A stretch of DNA of 64,000 nt from positions 27,822,463 through 27,886,462 of the forward strand of contig NC_081139.1 in NCBI RefSeq assembly GCF_958295425.1, read 5' to 3'. Source of the DNA: Solea solea. Lineage: Eukaryota > Chordata > Actinopteri > Pleuronectiformes > Soleidae. Numbering within the stretch: position 1 is the stretch's first letter; the number at the start of each line of letters is the position of its first letter. Positions 63,781 through 64,000 of the stretch are shown one piece after another. The notes below the pieces were generated by a model. That model was not told where the DNA came from and searched no databases. It worked only from the letters and a program-made list of their open reading frames with translations. The position numbers and the translations under genes were made by a program.

Positions 63781-64000
63781 CTGCAGAGACAAGGAAACTG
63801 GATCACACGGGACACCGGCGGGAGCAGTGGCCACACCCCCTCTGGAATGAGCGGGACCGTGTGATCACCTTCACGTGTCCACCACGACCCCAACAACGAC
63901 AAGTCTTATACATTTAGGTGGAAGTCGGTCTTGGCTTTGTGGCACCAGGTTTCACATGAGGGGGCGCTAGTGAGCACTTTTGTTTTCTTTATTTGATCAA

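Overview
The window is vertebrate nuclear DNA, almost certainly from a ray-finned (percomorph-type) teleost. The evidence is spliced genes with GT-AG introns, orthologues of human ERGIC3, ROMO1, HESX1, CYC1 and FLNB, and a repeat load typical of fish: very long (AC)n/(TG)n tracts, tRNA-derived SINEs, hAT-like MITEs, an L1-type LINE and many minisatellites. No bacterial-style operons, CRISPR arrays or viral genes were seen.

Layout. Positions 1-20.1 kb hold no gene I can support. They contain microsatellites, a 40-bp minisatellite (4.43-5.69 kb) split by a hAT-like MITE with a clean 8-bp target-site duplication, a 22-bp minisatellite (11.1-12.55 kb) containing a 401-bp recent duplication, and a 5'-truncated L1-like LINE (15.6-17.6 kb) with a 14-bp target-site duplication. 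From 20.17 to 35.83 kb lies a complete 13-exon ergic3 on the minus strand (384 aa, every junction in phase). romo1 (79 aa, plus strand) lies wholly inside ergic3 intron 9. At 37.03-38.88 kb is a four-exon homeobox gene of the HESX1/ANF type (186 aa, minus). At 41.59-45.85 kb is a complete seven-exon cyc1 (307 aa, minus). From 48.66 kb to 63.78 kb lies the 3' part of filamin B (26 exons, 1,469 codons plus stop, minus), running from Ig repeat 10 through hinge 1, repeats 16-23, hinge 2 and repeat 24; its 5' half lies beyond the right edge.

The genes do not form one pathway: ERGIC3 is an ER-Golgi cargo receptor, ROMO1 and CYC1 are mitochondrial inner-membrane proteins, HESX1 is a forebrain/pituitary repressor, FLNB an actin cross-linker. 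The hesx1-flnb linkage matches human 3p14.3 and the ergic3-romo1 linkage matches human 20q11.22, so two human syntenies are joined here.

The most unusual sequence features are: (i) a foldback repeat family of about 27 full or partial copies in 64 kb, each with long inverted arms and many with an internal (TG)n tract; (ii) a minisatellite filling one flnb intron whose unit copies the exon end plus 5' splice site, giving 23 extra donor-like copies, of which 19 keep the real junction sequence; (iii) a near-perfect duplication inside the flnb hinge-1 exon region that stays in frame; and (iv) romo1 nested antisense in ergic3.

All exon models come from reading the sequence by eye with reading-phase bookkeeping; family assignments rest on remembered features of the vertebrate proteins, not on a search.
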